Source: Desmodesmus armatus (lineage: Eukaryota > Chlorophyta > Chlorophyceae > Sphaeropleales > Scenedesmaceae). Taken from it: DNA of 64,000 nucleotides. This document shows, one piece after another, positions 25,008 to 38,284 of the stretch. Numbering within the stretch: position 1 is the first letter of the stretch; each line of letters opens with the position of its first letter. The notes below the pieces were generated by a model. It saw only the letters and a program-made list of their open reading frames with translations. It did not search any database and was not told the origin of the DNA. The position numbers were made by a program, and so were the translations under genes. The DNA lies in NCBI GenBank assembly GCA_007449985.2, contig VIIQ02000827.1, positions 62,001 through 126,000 of the forward strand, given 5' to 3'.

Positions 25008-26326
25008 GGGTGCTTCCCTCAGAGTCGTAAGGTTTGCTTGTTTGCACCAGGCGGTTTGTGAGGTGCTGGTGTTGATACATGGTGCAAGCCATGATGGTCT
25101 TACTGAGACTTTAGTAAAGCCTCGAGGATAGTGGCGCCACGACTCGTGCGGCACTGCCCAAGCACGCTGCATAAGTGTGCTCACAGCAGGCAGGTGCTGT
25201 TGTCTGAAAGTGTCTTGCAGGTGGGCATTGGGGGCTGCAGGGTTATGTTCAGCGTTTAGGTTTGACCTCTAAACCCTGGATGCTTCGGGTGGGTTCTGCC
25301 TTCAGAAGCACTGGTGTTGCCTTTGTTCAGGTTGGGTATTACTGGACACAGCGCAAGGGTTCCTGCTGTCCTAGACATGTATTTACGGATGACCCCTGCT
25401 GTCGCTGGTTGAGTTCAAGTTGCTTTCCTACACCCCACATATGTGTATCGCTTACAGTACTCGCTATGTAGGGATGATGCATGCATGTTTCTTGGCGGCG
25501 TGTGCCATTGTGCACGCCTCTGTGTGGCTACTGTGAGCCACAAATTAAGTGCCAGGGTCCTGTGGGCCCCAGACAGACAGCACAATGTTGGTGGGGACAG
25601 CACAGGGTTGACTGAGTTGAGTCCTAAAGCAGCCGTTTGTCTGAGTGGATGGCAAAGTCATGTGCCAACCGGCATGTGCAGCATGTCAGGCATCCCTTGT
25701 GGTTGCTATAGTTGATTGATTGATTTATTTTTGCATGCATGTTCTCCTGTTCCCAGTTGTACTAGAAACAGACTGAAGGCCACATGCATTGTACTGCATG
25801 ACTGCTGGCATGGCCTGCCCGACATCTATCACTCCATTGTCCTTATGCAAGCTTCCCTTGTACCAAGGGTAGCAGCCCTGAGTTGGTGTCTGCACAACTG
25901 GCAGGCTTGGCCACAGCCATTGCGACTGCTGGTGTAACATCTGCCATTCTCGGACAGTAGCCATGGTATGCCTAACATTGAATGCTAGCCTGGATGGTGC
26001 GCTAACCATCGTAGTACTCTTGCTGAAAGTCTGCACCCGTGCCCCTGCAGCTGCCTCATGAGGACTGTCAAGAGTTGCAAGCCGTACGTGATGCGAGTCA
26101 CAAGCTGCTTGCTCAAGATGTGCAAGCTGTGGCCACTGCAGCTGCTTGACATGCGCCCAGGCCCCCGTCATGGAAACTGCTGCCTCCCTATAGCACTGTC
26201 TGCATGCTGATGCCATGCAATTCAGTCCCGATGCTATATGTGACTTTTCAGTAACTAATGCTGTTAACTACTATGGAGAACAGCACAGTCAAACACAGCC
26301 AGCCAAACATCCTTTCCTCATCATGG
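25008..26326. other. Intergenic region between GH79 and histone H2A genes
   Basis: About 1.3 kb of convergent 3' flank. A short telomere-like pair (TTTAGG ... CTAAACCC near 25255-25280) and a TTGATTGATTGATTTATTT run near 25712 are the only structures seen. No gene recognised. Confidence 0.5.
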
Positions 26327-26344
26327 TGGTGTCGAGAGACACCA
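26327..26344 (-). terminator. Histone 3' stem-loop of H2A
   Basis: In the H2A sense the sequence reads TGGTGTC-TCTC-GACACCA, a 7-bp perfect stem with a 4-base loop, 93 bases past the stop codon. The same element follows all four histone genes here. It is the processing signal that replaces poly(A) on replication-dependent histone mRNA. Confidence 0.9.
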
Positions 26345-26437
26345 GTTTGGGTGGGGTGAGCATCAGCAACAGTGTTGACAGACTGCAAAGCAGCGCTGCC
26401 AGCACTGCTGCGCTCCAGCACTACAAGAGTGCTGCAT

Positions 26438-26827
26438 TTACTCGGCATCAGCCTTGCCCTTGCTCTTCTTGGGGAGCAGGGAGCCGTGGATGTTGGGCAG
26501 CACACCACCACTGGCGATGGTCACGGTGCCCAGCAGCTTGCTCAGCTCCTCGTCGTTCCTGATTGCCAGCTGGAGGTGACGGGGGATGATGCGGTTCTTC
26601 TTGTTGTCACGGGCAGCGTTGCCTGCCAGCTCCAGCAGCTCAGCGGCCAGGTACTCCAGCACAGCAGCGAGGTAAACTGGTGCACCTGCTCCGATACGCT
26701 CAGCATAGCGTCCCTTCTTCAGGTAGCGAGCAAGACGACCCACGGGGAACTGCAGGCCAGCTTTGCTGCTGCGGGACACAGCCTTGCCCTTGGCCTTTCC
26801 TGCTGCTTTGCCACGACCACCAGACAT
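26438..26827 (-). CDS. Histone H2A
   Basis: Core nucleosome histone of 129 residues, intronless. It starts MSGGRGK at 26827; the frame stays open further upstream but histone H2A starts here. The histone-fold signature [17 protein letters not shown], the acidic-patch region [10 protein letters not shown] and the docking motif GGVLPNIH are all present. The tail ends [10 protein letters not shown] and lacks the SQ[E/D] phosphorylation motif, so this is canonical H2A and not H2A.X or H2A.Z. It is divergent from H2B and should be S-phase expressed, given the 3' stem-loop. Confidence 0.97.
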   Translation of the reverse strand: MSGGRGKAAGKAKGKAVSRSSKAGLQFPVGRLARYLKKGRYAERIGAGAPVYLAAVLEYLAAELLELAGNAARDNKKNRIIPRHLQLAIRNDEELSKLLGTVTIASGGVLPNIHGSLLPKKSKGKADAE

Positions 26828-27106
26828 GATTACTTTGTAAAGGCTGTTGAAGGTACAGGAAGGGTACAATGGTGATTGGTTGTCTATACGTGCAGTTTCG
26901 AGGCGTATTTATAGGAGAACGAAGAGGGCAGGGCGCTCAACAATCGCCTCAAACTCAACTCTGAGTCTGAGTCTGAGTTGAGGCACGCTGAGTCTTGCTC
27001 AACAACCGATCACACACGGTATATATTCTCCTTCAGACGTTCGAACATCATCAACGTACTCCCTTCACCCTTTCCACCGTCACCAACACACAAGCAAACA
27101 TCTATC
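26828..27106. promoter_or_regulatory. Bidirectional H2A/H2B promoter
   Basis: The 279 bases between two divergent start codons. A TATA-like TATTTATA (26906-26913) faces H2A, and TATATA (27020-27025) faces H2B. Between them, 26954-26982 is a near-palindrome made of repeated CTGAGT units flanked by CTCAAC and GTTGAG. CTGAGT with its complement also appears in the H3/H4 promoter, which makes it a candidate shared histone control element. Confidence 0.7.
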
Positions 27107-27472
27107 ATGGCCCCTCCCAAGGCTGCCGAGAAGGCCCCTGCCAAGGCTCCTGCCAAGAAGACCACAGACGCAAAGAAGAAGAAAAAGGTCTCCAAGGCCG
27201 AGACCTACAAGATTTACATCTACAAGGTGCTCAAGCAGGTGCACCCTGACACTGGCATCAGCTCCAAGGCCATGTCCATCATGAACTCCTTCATCAATGA
27301 CATCTTTGAAAAGATTGCCAGTGAGGCCTCCCGCTTGGCCAGGTACAACAAGAAGCCCACTATCACCTCCCGCGAGATCCAGACTGCTGTTCGCCTGATC
27401 CTGCCCGGAGAGCTGGCTAAGCACGCTGTGTCTGAGGGCACCAAGGCCGTGACCAAGTTCACCTCTGCCTAA
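27107..27472 (+). CDS. Histone H2B
   Basis: Core nucleosome histone of 121 residues, intronless. The start at 27107 gives [15 protein letters not shown], a Lys/Ala/Pro-rich tail. The fold is complete: [58 protein letters not shown] and a terminal AVTKFTSA, with the ubiquitin-acceptor Lys context conserved. It pairs with the divergent H2A gene and carries the stem-loop 77 bases past its stop. Confidence 0.97.
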   Translation: MAPPKAAEKAPAKAPAKKTTDAKKKKKVSKAETYKIYIYKVLKQVHPDTGISSKAMSIMNSFINDIFEKIASEASRLARYNKKPTITSREIQTAVRLILPGELAKHAVSEGTKAVTKFTSA

Positions 27473-27548
27473 GCTGGCAGTGTGGCTGTGCCCGTCCTTC
27501 TCCCTCCCCAGGGAGGCAGAGGGAGGGCCAGCTGCAACCAACCCAAAA

Positions 27549-27566
27549 TGGTGTCTTTCGACACCA
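27549..27566 (+). terminator. Histone 3' stem-loop of H2B
   Basis: TGGTGTC-TTTC-GACACCA, 7-bp stem and 4-base loop, preceded by ACCCAAAA and followed by a short CCAT flank. Same element as at H2A, H3 and H4. Confidence 0.9.
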
Positions 27567-28825
27567 CCATATATCCTGGAAAGGCTGGGTAAACAAAAGC
27601 ATGTGTCAGCAGCAGCCTGCATTGGTGTACAATTGCATGTGTGGGTAACAACGGTTCATGCCTCTGCACAGCAGAAGGATGTTCACCTGCAAGTGATGTG
27701 CATGCCTATAGGTGCTATTTACGACCAGGGAGCTTTAGCCTAGCCTTCCAGCTACACTTCACAAAAAGCTCCCTGCTTAGTAAGATGTTGCTATTTGTGA
27801 TCCCACAAGCAAATGCCCGAGCTGCAGTGGCTACTGCTCTCAGGAGGACCTGCAGCTGTTGCTTTCAGTGGTTCAGTGATTGCAGTTGTCCTGTGTGCCA
27901 CCAGGTGCCACATCATGTTTAGCGCCGTCACAGCTGCAGATATGGGGAAAGGTTTTTCTTGCCACGGCTGTCTGCCTGCACAGCCTATGAACGTCTTGCC
28001 CACGTGTTGGCCTGGTGCCTGCACACGCCATGCAATGTGCAGATACCAGTCAACTTGACAATTCTTCTGAGCCCAAGTGCAGGCTCTGTTGCATGGAGTA
28101 GGTAAGGGTTTCTCTCGCACAGGATGGGCATTCTGTGCCATGTGGCATGTTGTGACAGCAGTTCACCTCACACCATCTGGTTGTGTCTAAGGCAGGCACG
28201 GCATGGCTTCAAGCAAGTTGCAATCAACAGCACTGCTGCGCAGGCACATACAAGAGCAGCCCATTCAAAGTCAAAGCAATAGCAGCCAGCTGTCGGCACC
28301 ACCTCCCGCACAACTGTGCTGCCACTCCAAAGGTCCTGCAGGCCAAAGCTTGACGTCACCGCAACAGCAGCCATTTTTTGAATGACGTCGGGCAGGGGGC
28401 ATCAACGTGTTTGCTGTGTCAGCAACTGCTTTTCAGCATGAATGTCAACCGCTGCCACCCAGTTTCCCATCCATTGCCTGACGTACCATGTGCAGTTGCC
28501 ACATGTTCATCAGCGTCAGTGCTGCCAGCCTCTCAGCTCTGCTATTCCATTTTGAAGCAACACAAGCTAAAAGCGTGCATGCGCAAGAACACCAGCAGTG
28601 TCCATAGGTGCTTGCTAGGTGTACAACAATGCTCGTGCTGCACAAACAGCTGCATGCGTCTGAACTGGCACGACAACCCATGCAGCAACAACAGCACAGC
28701 AGCACTGAGTGCACATGGACATGGTCGACTGTATCAGCAGCGGATTTTGAAGGCTGTGCATCATGATGCCCTTTGCAAGTCAGCAGGGCCAACTTTGCAA
28801 CATCAATGCTTTTCCAAGGGATAGG
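27567..28825. other. Intergenic region between H2B and H3 gene ends
   Basis: About 1.26 kb between two convergent histone 3' ends. Only short frames without motifs are present, and I see no gene here. Confidence 0.5.
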
Positions 28826-28843
28826 TGGTGTCGAGAGACACCA
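28826..28843 (-). terminator. Histone 3' stem-loop of H3
   Basis: In the H3 sense TGGTGTC-TCTC-GACACCA, preceded by CACCCAAAA; the loop matches H2A's (TCTC) and differs from the TTTC of H2B and H4. Confidence 0.9.
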
Positions 28844-28934
28844 TTTTGGGTGGGGTTGCTGGCCTGCACAGCTGGCAACACTACTGCTGGGCAGCAGTGG
28901 CACCAGCTGCAGGCAAGCAGCAGCTGCAAGCTGC

Positions 28935-29906
<972 letters not shown>

Positions 29907-30001
29907 GCGGCTGCTCAGGAGCAGCTGCTCCTGAGCAGCGTGCACAGACTTTGCTGACTGGGAAACCAGGAAGCAGGTCTGGTTGCACACCCACCCCAAA
30001 A

Positions 30002-30019
30002 TGGTGTCTTTCGACACCA
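30002..30019 (+). terminator. Histone 3' stem-loop of H4
   Basis: TGGTGTC-TTTC-GACACCA with the upstream ACCCCAAAA flank, the same as at H2B. Confidence 0.9.
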
Positions 30020-32248
30020 CCACATCGCTTGGAAAAAGATACATGCTTCCCTGCGGGCATTCAGTCTGTGATTGGACCCAGGCTAGCCAGCGCTGGTTGA
30101 TCGTGATCATATGCTGTTGTGTGTGGCACTGCTTGAGGCTTACCTAGAGCTGCAGTTGTCTGAGTTGCAAATGGATGGAAAGATGGGTTGCAGCAGCTGA
30201 CCCTCATGCTGAAAAGCAGTTGCTGGCACAGCAGAACATGTTGATGCCCCCTGCCCCCATCTCTGCTGTTGCTGCCATGGCATTGGATCGCTCAAAACCA
30301 CATCGGCTGGCCCCTTGTTACCGTAAAAGATCACACCCCTGCACGGCAACGCTGTGCAATATACACGGGAGCCAGGGGCTCACTTAGGAACTGACATACT
30401 GCCATGAGTGTCTTGCCACTCATCATGCTGCCAATACCAATACCGCTGACATTGAGCACTGGCTGGGCGCAAGTGGCAGCACGTGGCGGCAACACCACTC
30501 TGTGTCCATAGCAAGGCCTGTATTACACACCGAGTACGCTAGCTAGTCAAACGCGCCTGCACCACAGCCAACAGTGGCTGCAGCATGCCTCAGGCTTAAC
30601 CTGTGGGTTGTGATCACGATCCAGCGGCCACTCAGCTGCTCACTGAACCAAGCAGAGAGTTCGACAGAAGTTGGTGCAACCAAAAGCGCACCACAGACGG
30701 CACCCTGGAGAATCTATTGGCAGCGTCCAAGCGCTTGGTCATGAAGAATACAAATGTACACTGTGAATTGAAGATAAACATGTAGCACACCCATGAGGGT
30801 AGCAGCTGGTGCCTGGAGCAGCCATAGGTACTACGCCAGACAGTGGGATAGGGTGCACCGCCATGCATTGCACAACCTTGCTGACATGCCAGACGTTGCC
30901 AGTCACTCGTCTCCCAGCACAGGCACAGCCTAAGAGCAGTCAACTCTCCCGTCATGGCGCTTACATGATACCAAAAGCCTTAGGCACTCAACAGGGCGCA
31001 ATATTGCCGGCATCGAGGTACTACCTAGTAGGCTGATCAAAATTGGGTTCGCACTCTCAGCGAGGCAAGCCGAGAGAGACAGAAAGGTACAGCATTTGCC
31101 GACCTCAGTGAGATGGAAAGAGAGACAGAGATAGAGCTGCAGCATCTGCTACCCCTCAAAGGAGAGCATTTGCTGCATCTCTGAGGTGAGGGTTGCATAA
31201 CAGGTGATGCAGTGCATCAGATTGTGAAGTTGCATAATAGGTGATGCCAGACATGCCTCGCACTGCAAACAATACACACACGAGGGCGCTACTGGTAGGT
31301 CACACACACAGTCGACAACGTGCCCCATATTGCCATGCGCACACGGACAGCAGTCACAACTCATGGTCTGTCCAAGCTGGCATGACAGAGCCTCCGCATC
31401 TGCAAATCGCTTTGGGGCCCAGGTTTGCTTTTCTCACTGCGCCCCTCCCACCCCCCCAATAGTGCCAAGCACTCTGTCCACCTTAAGCAGCATACACAGT
31501 ATACAACAGGCGCGCAGTGCGTCTGCCGCACCGCCGCGCTGGCGGAAGCAAGTGTGGCTGGCACTCCATCCAAGAATTCCAGCATACAATCAGCGTGCAT
31601 ACGGCAGTTGAGCACACAACCGTGGCTGCTCTGAGTGCATGGCGAGGCGCCCCCTGCCTCGCCAAAATCAACAGAGAGCACAGTTGTACATCAGTGCCTG
31701 TTGGTGCAGGGTGCACCAGGCCAACAGAACCCCAGGTCACAAGCAGCCTATGCCAACCGAGTGCAGCACAAGCACGTTCCTATGGCCTGCTTTCCAGGTG
31801 TCATGCTAACCACTGCCACCGACTTGGGCTGTCCACCAGCATCACCACCTAAATGCCCCATACCACCCAACTGTCCTCCGTGTCTTATGCGAGACTCGCT
31901 CGCCGTAATATGCGGCCACAGGGCCGCTTCGGACTAAAGCACAAGGCGCAACCCACCCGTTGGCCCCATCAAGGCACAACGTGCCACAAGGGCGTCACAC
32001 CAACACACAGCAACTGCATGGGCTCAAGGGAGTGGTAGTGCGATGACACTGAATAATAGGCTGCAACAGCCGTGCTGGTGATGGTGGCCTGGCACTGCCA
32101 CAAAACACGTTGTACCCAGCCAGCGCGCACATGCAAGCGCAGCGCATGCACACACCTTCCACCCCTCCTGCCTCGACTGGCAGGGGCAGCAGCAGTACTA
32201 GGTCGGCCAGCCACGGGATACCAATTTGTACTCGCTGTGGTGGCAGCA
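30020..32248. other. Intergenic region between H4 and U-box gene copy 2
   Basis: About 2.2 kb of convergent 3' flank. Purine-rich GAGAGACAG runs lie around 31070-31130, and two near copies of GTTGCATAACAGGTGATGC near 31190 and 31228. Open frames up to 116 codons on both strands show no motif. No gene is called. Confidence 0.5.
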
Positions 32249-34589
32249 TCAGACCTTGGTGTCATCGTACACCTGCAATGACACGGTACAAGCACGACGG
32301 CAGTCACTCGGTCAGTCACTCATTCGCATGGACCTGACAGTGCCAGTGGTGACCGTACCATGCTGCCCGCCCGTTCTTTGGAATGATGAAGATGCAAAGA
32401 CAAAGCAAACATGCTGTGCTTGCAGGTGACTAAGAGATTCAGTGCCACCCAGCATGCAGAGCATATGACTCGTGAGATACAGATCAGCCCCTGTGGGTTT
32501 TCAAATCTCCTGACTACTTGTGACGAAGGATCGCGCTTACTCACCATCGCATACTTCAAGTTCTTCATGGCACCGCCCATGAGGCTTCTCACGCTGCGGC
32601 GGGACGAGCTGCTGCCATAGCTGCTCACACTCGCCGTGTCATCACACTGCGACGACGGCGCCACATCAGCCCCTGCCTGGCCCCCGCCCTTCCTGAACCT
32701 CCCCAGGAACGAAGACGCAGAACTGTTGCTGTGGGAAATCGCTGGCGGCGCCTGCGGCTCTGCTGATGCGGGCCGTGTGAGGCTGCTCCCCAGCGACTGT
32801 GGCATAGACTGTGTCGAGAGCTGAGGGTGTGCCTGACTGTCCCATGAGTGGCCTGGAGAGACCTGCCACAGCTGCTGCGCAGGATACTGCGGTACTGCTG
32901 CTGCATGCGTGCTGACCGCACCCACAGGACTGACCGGGCCACGCGCCATGTCTGCTTGCGAGGCAACGTATCCCCCACTTGCCGCGCTGGCTGTGCCCTC
33001 CCAACCGGCGCCAGGGGTGAGAATGGGCCCCCCGCTGTTGGTGTGGGTAGCGATGCCGACAGCACTGCTGCTTGCAGGTTGCTGCCGCGGCTGCGGCGAT
33101 TGGTCACGCATGAGTCGCTCCATGTGTTGCTGGAGAAACTCCCGCTCCTCTTGCTGCTGCCCCTGCTGCCGTTGCACCTCCCGCTCCTGTCGCAGCTGCT
33201 GCGCAGTCTGCCGAACCGCATCAGCTGCGTCCGGGCCCCGCAACCGGTTCGCCATCGCAGTGCGGCTGTCTGCGGCCCTGTCTAGGGTCCCATGCAGGTC
33301 CCTTAGGTTGAACCCAGCACCGCCGCGCTGCTGTGCTGCTAGGACAGCCGCTGCCGCGGCGGAAGCAGCTGCTGCTCGCTCCTGCCTGCTGCGCCCACCC
33401 TGCAGGTTGAACCCCCTGGGTGACTGCTGCTGCTGGTGCTGCATTCGTGGCGACTGCTGTGGCGGCGGCTGCTGCTGCTGCTGGCGGCTGGTGCCTGCTG
33501 TTGCTGCTTGAGCAGCAGGCCACAGGTTGATGTCTGAGGTTGCAGCAGCAGCAGCCCTTGTAGCTGCTGGGGATGCGTGCCGCACAGGAACACCTTGCAG
33601 GTTCTGTCCACTGTTGCCCCTCGCAAACGTGATGCTGCTGCACCGCGAGCCGTTGCTGCCGCCGCTGTCGACACTCTGCAGTGGAACAGCTTGTGTGACT
33701 GCCCTGCCTGCACTCCATGCGAAAGCAGGCATGGCTACCACAGGGGTTGACTCGACTGCAGCCGCTGCTGCGACTGCGCGCGCATACGCCTGCTGCGCAA
33801 ACTGCTTGTCCTGCTCATCCCCCTGCCCTTCTGCACCGGTTGCATCGGAGCCAGCTGGATAGCTGCTGGCCCCGAGCGATGATGGATCAAAAGTGCTGCT
33901 GATGTTGAACCCGGCCTGTCTACCTGCTGCCAAGATAGCTGCTGTCTTAGGGTTCATGCTGATACAGCAGTCATCCCCAAGCTGCACCTGCAGCCCTTTC
34001 CCGCCTTTTTCTGTGCTGACCGCTGCTGCGTCGCATGCAGAACCTGCAGGATGAGCCTGCTGTTGTGCTGAGCTGGCCTTGCTGGCTGCGTCCGCATCCT
34101 GCTGCTGCTGTTGCTGCTTGTAGGCTGGGTTGGCCTGGGCCCAGTCCTGTGCCATTTTGCGTAGGGCAATGTTGGGCACGATAACTGTGGAGGTCAGCTG
34201 GACGCCTGCAGAACGACAGCAGCAACACATAACACAACATCACAGTACGTCACAGCACAGTACTGGTGTACTACACTACAGGGCAGGACTGTTGGGCACA
34301 ACATCTATGGAGGTCAGCTGGACGCCTGACAGAGACTACAGCAAAGCATCTATGGAACAGGACAGTGCCGTGAACATGCATCAGGGGACAGAGTCCCATC
34401 CTTGGCACTAGCAGCAAGCCACGCAGGGTCCAGCCCCCCACCTGACACCGGGTCCTTCCTGTTGCCCCTGTCCAGCCACTCCTGTATTGCCCCCGCTCGT
34501 AGGTCTGTGCGCTGTCCACCAGGATCACAGGGTCCTCCAACAGCTTGAGGGTGATGGGGCACAGCAGGTCAACAGGCGGCTGAGGGATG

Positions 34590-34622
<33 letters not shown>

Positions 34623-37600
34623 GTTGCCTGCTGCTGCAGCTGCTCCTCCATCGCACTGATGCCCTGCAGCAGCCAGCACAAGAATCGTAGTGTTGGTGCT
34701 GCATGCTTGATCCCTACCGTGAGATCCTGAGAGACTTGGGTGTGTACTCCACACACAAGTACAAGGGCCTCATGAGCCGCTGAGTTGCTGACTAGTGCCA
34801 AAGTAAAACATATGTGACGCAGCACCTGCTTCAGGGGGGCGGGAGGGGGGTGCTATGATTGAGTACCTTGACCGCTGGGCGATACTCTCCACACTGGATG
34901 CACTGGGCACTACTATAAGTAGTTTATCCCTAAAGGTGTTGACACAGTCTTGAGGAGACCTGCTGCATTTATACTGTTGTTAGTAGCACATCCATCTGGT
35001 CTTGCCACTCACCGCAATGATTTGCTCTAGGTAGTCCTCCTCTGTGACATTCTTGTTGCGCACAGCAACCTCCAGCTCCGCATGAAGATCTGCCAACTCA
35101 GCATGCAGCTGGTCTGGGTCTATCACCAGAGGTCCCTGACCCTGTGGGGTGCCACCCTCACTGCCTGGTGCACACCCAGCAGCACTTGCAGCTGCACAGC
35201 GGGTTGGATCCGACTGCAGCAGTAGCAGCACCTGCACGAAGGGATGCAGCAGCCACGGTCTGAGTCAGTTTTGGACATAGAGGTGCTGCAAGTAACGTAT
35301 GAGCGAAAGGCATGTCACGTAATGTACACCCGGAGTGTAGCGCTTGTAGATGGTGTCTATAAGAGTAGCAAAGAGGGGAAACCACAGCTGCTAAACACGG
35401 CCAAACACATCTCAGCCAGCATCTCCTGTGCCTTGCCTGCAAGCACCTTTCCAGTCCGCATGTCACACCACACACCACAACCACTGCCCCTTGGGCTGCC
35501 ACCCCCCCCCCCCCCTCTCCCTACCACCACCACAACAGCAGCTCACTCTTGACACACCTGTGCCAGCATTGCAAGCAAACATACCTCCATGACACAAAAG
35601 CGCAACACCATCCCGTCACAAAATCACTGTTACTGTTACTGTTACACGGTCAATCAGGAGCATAGCCGACGCCACCAGATGTGGGCGTACCCTACCCACC
35701 TGTGCCAGCATCTCCTGTGTCTTGCTAGCGTCCACCCTGCTCTGGTCCATCAGACGCTTCAGGGCAGCAGACTGCTCCTCAGCAGCATGCACTGCTGCAA
35801 AGGTGGCGGTGCGGATCTCCGTCTGCATCGCTTGCAGCTCACACTGTAACACATTGCAGCAACAACAGCATACAATTGGACTTACAGTGGACCTCAAACA
35901 CGGCCGGTAAGGTTTTCCCGCCAAATAATAAGCCTGCAGGTCAATCCAGGCTGTTGTCGCATCATGGGTGAGCGAGCTGCACTGGGAGTAGGGATAGCAG
36001 CAAGGGCGCACCAGTCGTTTGTCTGTAGCCTTTGCCTTCTGGATAGGAATGAGCTGCAGCGCCAGCATCAGCCGCTGGGAGATGGAGTTCAGGCGAAGGT
36101 TCAGCTCGTCTGCGCGCACCGACGCACCAAGACGCAACGCGGCACACAGTGGACTCCCATGTTGGGATGCATTGACGTACATGCGCCAGCAGGGGTGGAG
36201 ATGTACCGTACTGCTGCTACGGCCAGAACTGACTTGATGGTGGGGTTGTGTATGCCATCGACTGACAAGACCCAAGGGCGGGGGGGGGGGGGGGGGCAGC
36301 TTGAGTCCTGGAAGCAGCCACTATGAGCATGTGATGAGTATCCTGTTGCTGGCTGTTGGTAGGCGCTGCACCTTGATACAGCATGAAGGCCTGTGAGGGA
36401 TATAGCTGATCAGCCACCAGCTGATAGCCAACCAACTAGCTAGCCAGTCTGCCAGACAGCCAGCCAACCAGCCAACCGGACAGCCAGCCTGCCAACCAGC
36501 TAGCCACCCAGTCGGCCGACACTTCTCCAGCTAGCCAGCCGGCCTGCCGACCAGACAGCCAGCCTGCCAGCCTGGCTACAGCTTGCACCAGCACCTGCGA
36601 CAGCTCTCACTCTCAACCCCTGAACCCACCTGCGTTGATCAAGCTCCTGATCATGCCGTAGCTGGCCACACCCTCAAACACTGCAACAACCTCCAGCAGG
36701 GCATCATGCAGCGCCTGTGAGACACACAACAGCACACAACTCACACCACACCACACCGTAGTGCACTGAAATCCTCGGCCTCGCCTTTCTGGGTACTGCC
36801 TGTGCAATTGCCTGCTGTGGTCAGGGAGCTGAAACAGTAAGAACACGACACACGGCCATTCATTCTGGCTATCCATGAAGCTGCTGCTGTAGGGTGGGTG
36901 GTTCCCACCCAACAGGCACCACAGGCTGGATTGTACCTGGCTGAGAGCCTCTCCAACATGCTGCTGCCCCAAAGACACCCCCCTTTTCCAGACACCTCCG
37001 CTACCACTGTCGCATGCCCATAGCTGGTAATACAGCTTACACTCCTGTCAGGTAGTGTTCAGCTCAGGGCCTTTGGGCCCAGACTTGACCGCAACGTGTG
37101 GCACCCCACAGAGGTGTTGGTGAGCGCACTGTACACACTCACCGAGAAAGCTGCCTGCCAGCCTGGTGCTGTCATGTCTGCGTCCTCCTCGGTTTCTGTG
37201 ATGAAGGCTTCGATGCGGTGCACAAAGCGCGCCAGCTTCTCACAATCCTTCCGGTACCTGATGCAGTAGCGGTGGCGGGGTTGGGAGGAGCACGGCCGTG
37301 AGACACCACGTAAGCATGTGTGAGTGTGTGCATTTGCCAGACTGTGCATACTCATTGAATAAGCAAGTATGGGGAATAAGCAAGTATGGAGATGATGTAT
37401 GAGAAGTATGGGAGTCGCGGAGACTGACTCAATCCTCTGCCAACATGCAGACTGTTGCAACGCAGTTTGGTAGCTGACGGTGCACATGCAGCACATGGTA
37501 CACTGGTTGAGCGTTCTTGAAGCAGAACAGCTGCATTTCAGTTGAGTAGGCCAGATGCAGCCTGCTGTCGTAAAAGCTGTGATGTCTTTGGGCAGCACAC

Positions 37601-37721
37601 GTTTGGGCTGCTCCATGCATGAGGCTGATTACCTCTTGATTGCCAGCAACCTGGTGTAGACCTCATTACACAGATGCAGTACGGCCATACCCGCAGAAAT
37701 AAACAACGTTGGAGGTACCAT
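32249..37721 (-). CDS. U-box protein with N-terminal MLKL/HeLo-like helical domain, copy 2 (frameshift in U-box)
   Basis: Paralogue of 6488-12623. Nine exons on the minus strand: 37633-37721, 37143-37257, 36630-36714, 36012-36109, 35700-35843, 35013-35231, 34442-34663, 32545-34205 and 32249-32272. Exon sizes match copy 1 exactly in the N-terminal region (89, 115, 85 = 34+51, 98, 144). Start MVPPTLFISAGMAVLHLCNE; then YRKDCEKLARFVHRIEAF; a coiled coil; a Gln run; and a U-box beginning LLCPITLKLLEDPVILVDSAQTY. The U-box exon is one base short of the phase its neighbours need, and the frame breaks at a run of five C (plus strand 34490-34494). After it, IQEWLDRGNRKDPVS continues in the shifted frame. 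So this is either a base-calling error or a recent pseudogene; everything else is intact. The tail is long and Gln/Ser/Ala-rich, about 885 residues in all if the frame were whole. Confidence 0.7.
34170..34328. repeat. 120-bp degenerate tandem duplication across a splice acceptor
   Basis: The exon start and acceptor of the last large exon of U-box copy 2 (34170-34208) recur at 34290-34328, exactly 120 bases upstream in the transcript. The sequence around GGTCAGCTGGACGCCTG is identical and the further flank similar. The copy keeps an acceptor-like CAG and could act as a cryptic splice site. Confidence 0.65.
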
Positions 37722-38284
37722 CCTGATGCAACGAAAGCTGGGCCTTGCAAGGCACCCACACTGCTAGTACTGCTGCATTGTTGCTGGGTATCAGCCTGAT
37801 GTCATGCACCAATGGTACGTGCGGCCAGATCAAATGTTTTTTCGAAGCTTCAGGTTGCGTTCTGATGAGCAGAAGACTGCTGGATCATTGCTTGCATGGG
37901 GTGGGAGTGGATGGGGCTCGTGGGTGACTCTAGCAGACAGGCACGTTGCTGCCTTGCTATACTCGAGGATGAACTAGGTATCCAGCAACATAGCAATTAA
38001 AGCTTTCGAGATTCGGTGGAAGGTCGGTGTGTGGTGCGGTCTCTTTCTTTTCTTAGGTCCAAACCCCGAACAGTTTCAATCCGTGTGCCAGTACGGGCTG
38101 AACTAGATGCTGAATCAATTTTACGTTGATAGGCATCAACAGCGCCCATCAATCGCGCCTAGTGGACTCTGCTGCTGCAGCCAACCCTGATCATTGTCAG
38201 ACTCCACTGGACCCAACACCAGGCCTGTGACAGCTTCTCAAAAACACTCCAACTGTCACGAACAGATAACGTCGTCTGCAGCGC
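37722..38284. other. Intergenic region between divergent U-box copy 2 and peroxidase-b561 gene
   Basis: About 560 bases holding the 5' flanks of two genes read apart. No clear TATA box; no coding motif. Confidence 0.4.

Noticed and set aside
27080..27622. 180-codon minus-strand frame over H2B
   Set aside because: Pure antisense of a histone gene.
33221..33718. Several 100-200-codon frames on both strands within 32600-33900
   Set aside because: Alternate frames of the triplet-repeat tail of U-box copy 2.
36421..36560. GCCAGCCAACCA-like repeats
   Set aside because: Intronic short-unit repeat array without regular period; no CRISPR-like spacers, and the genome is eukaryotic.
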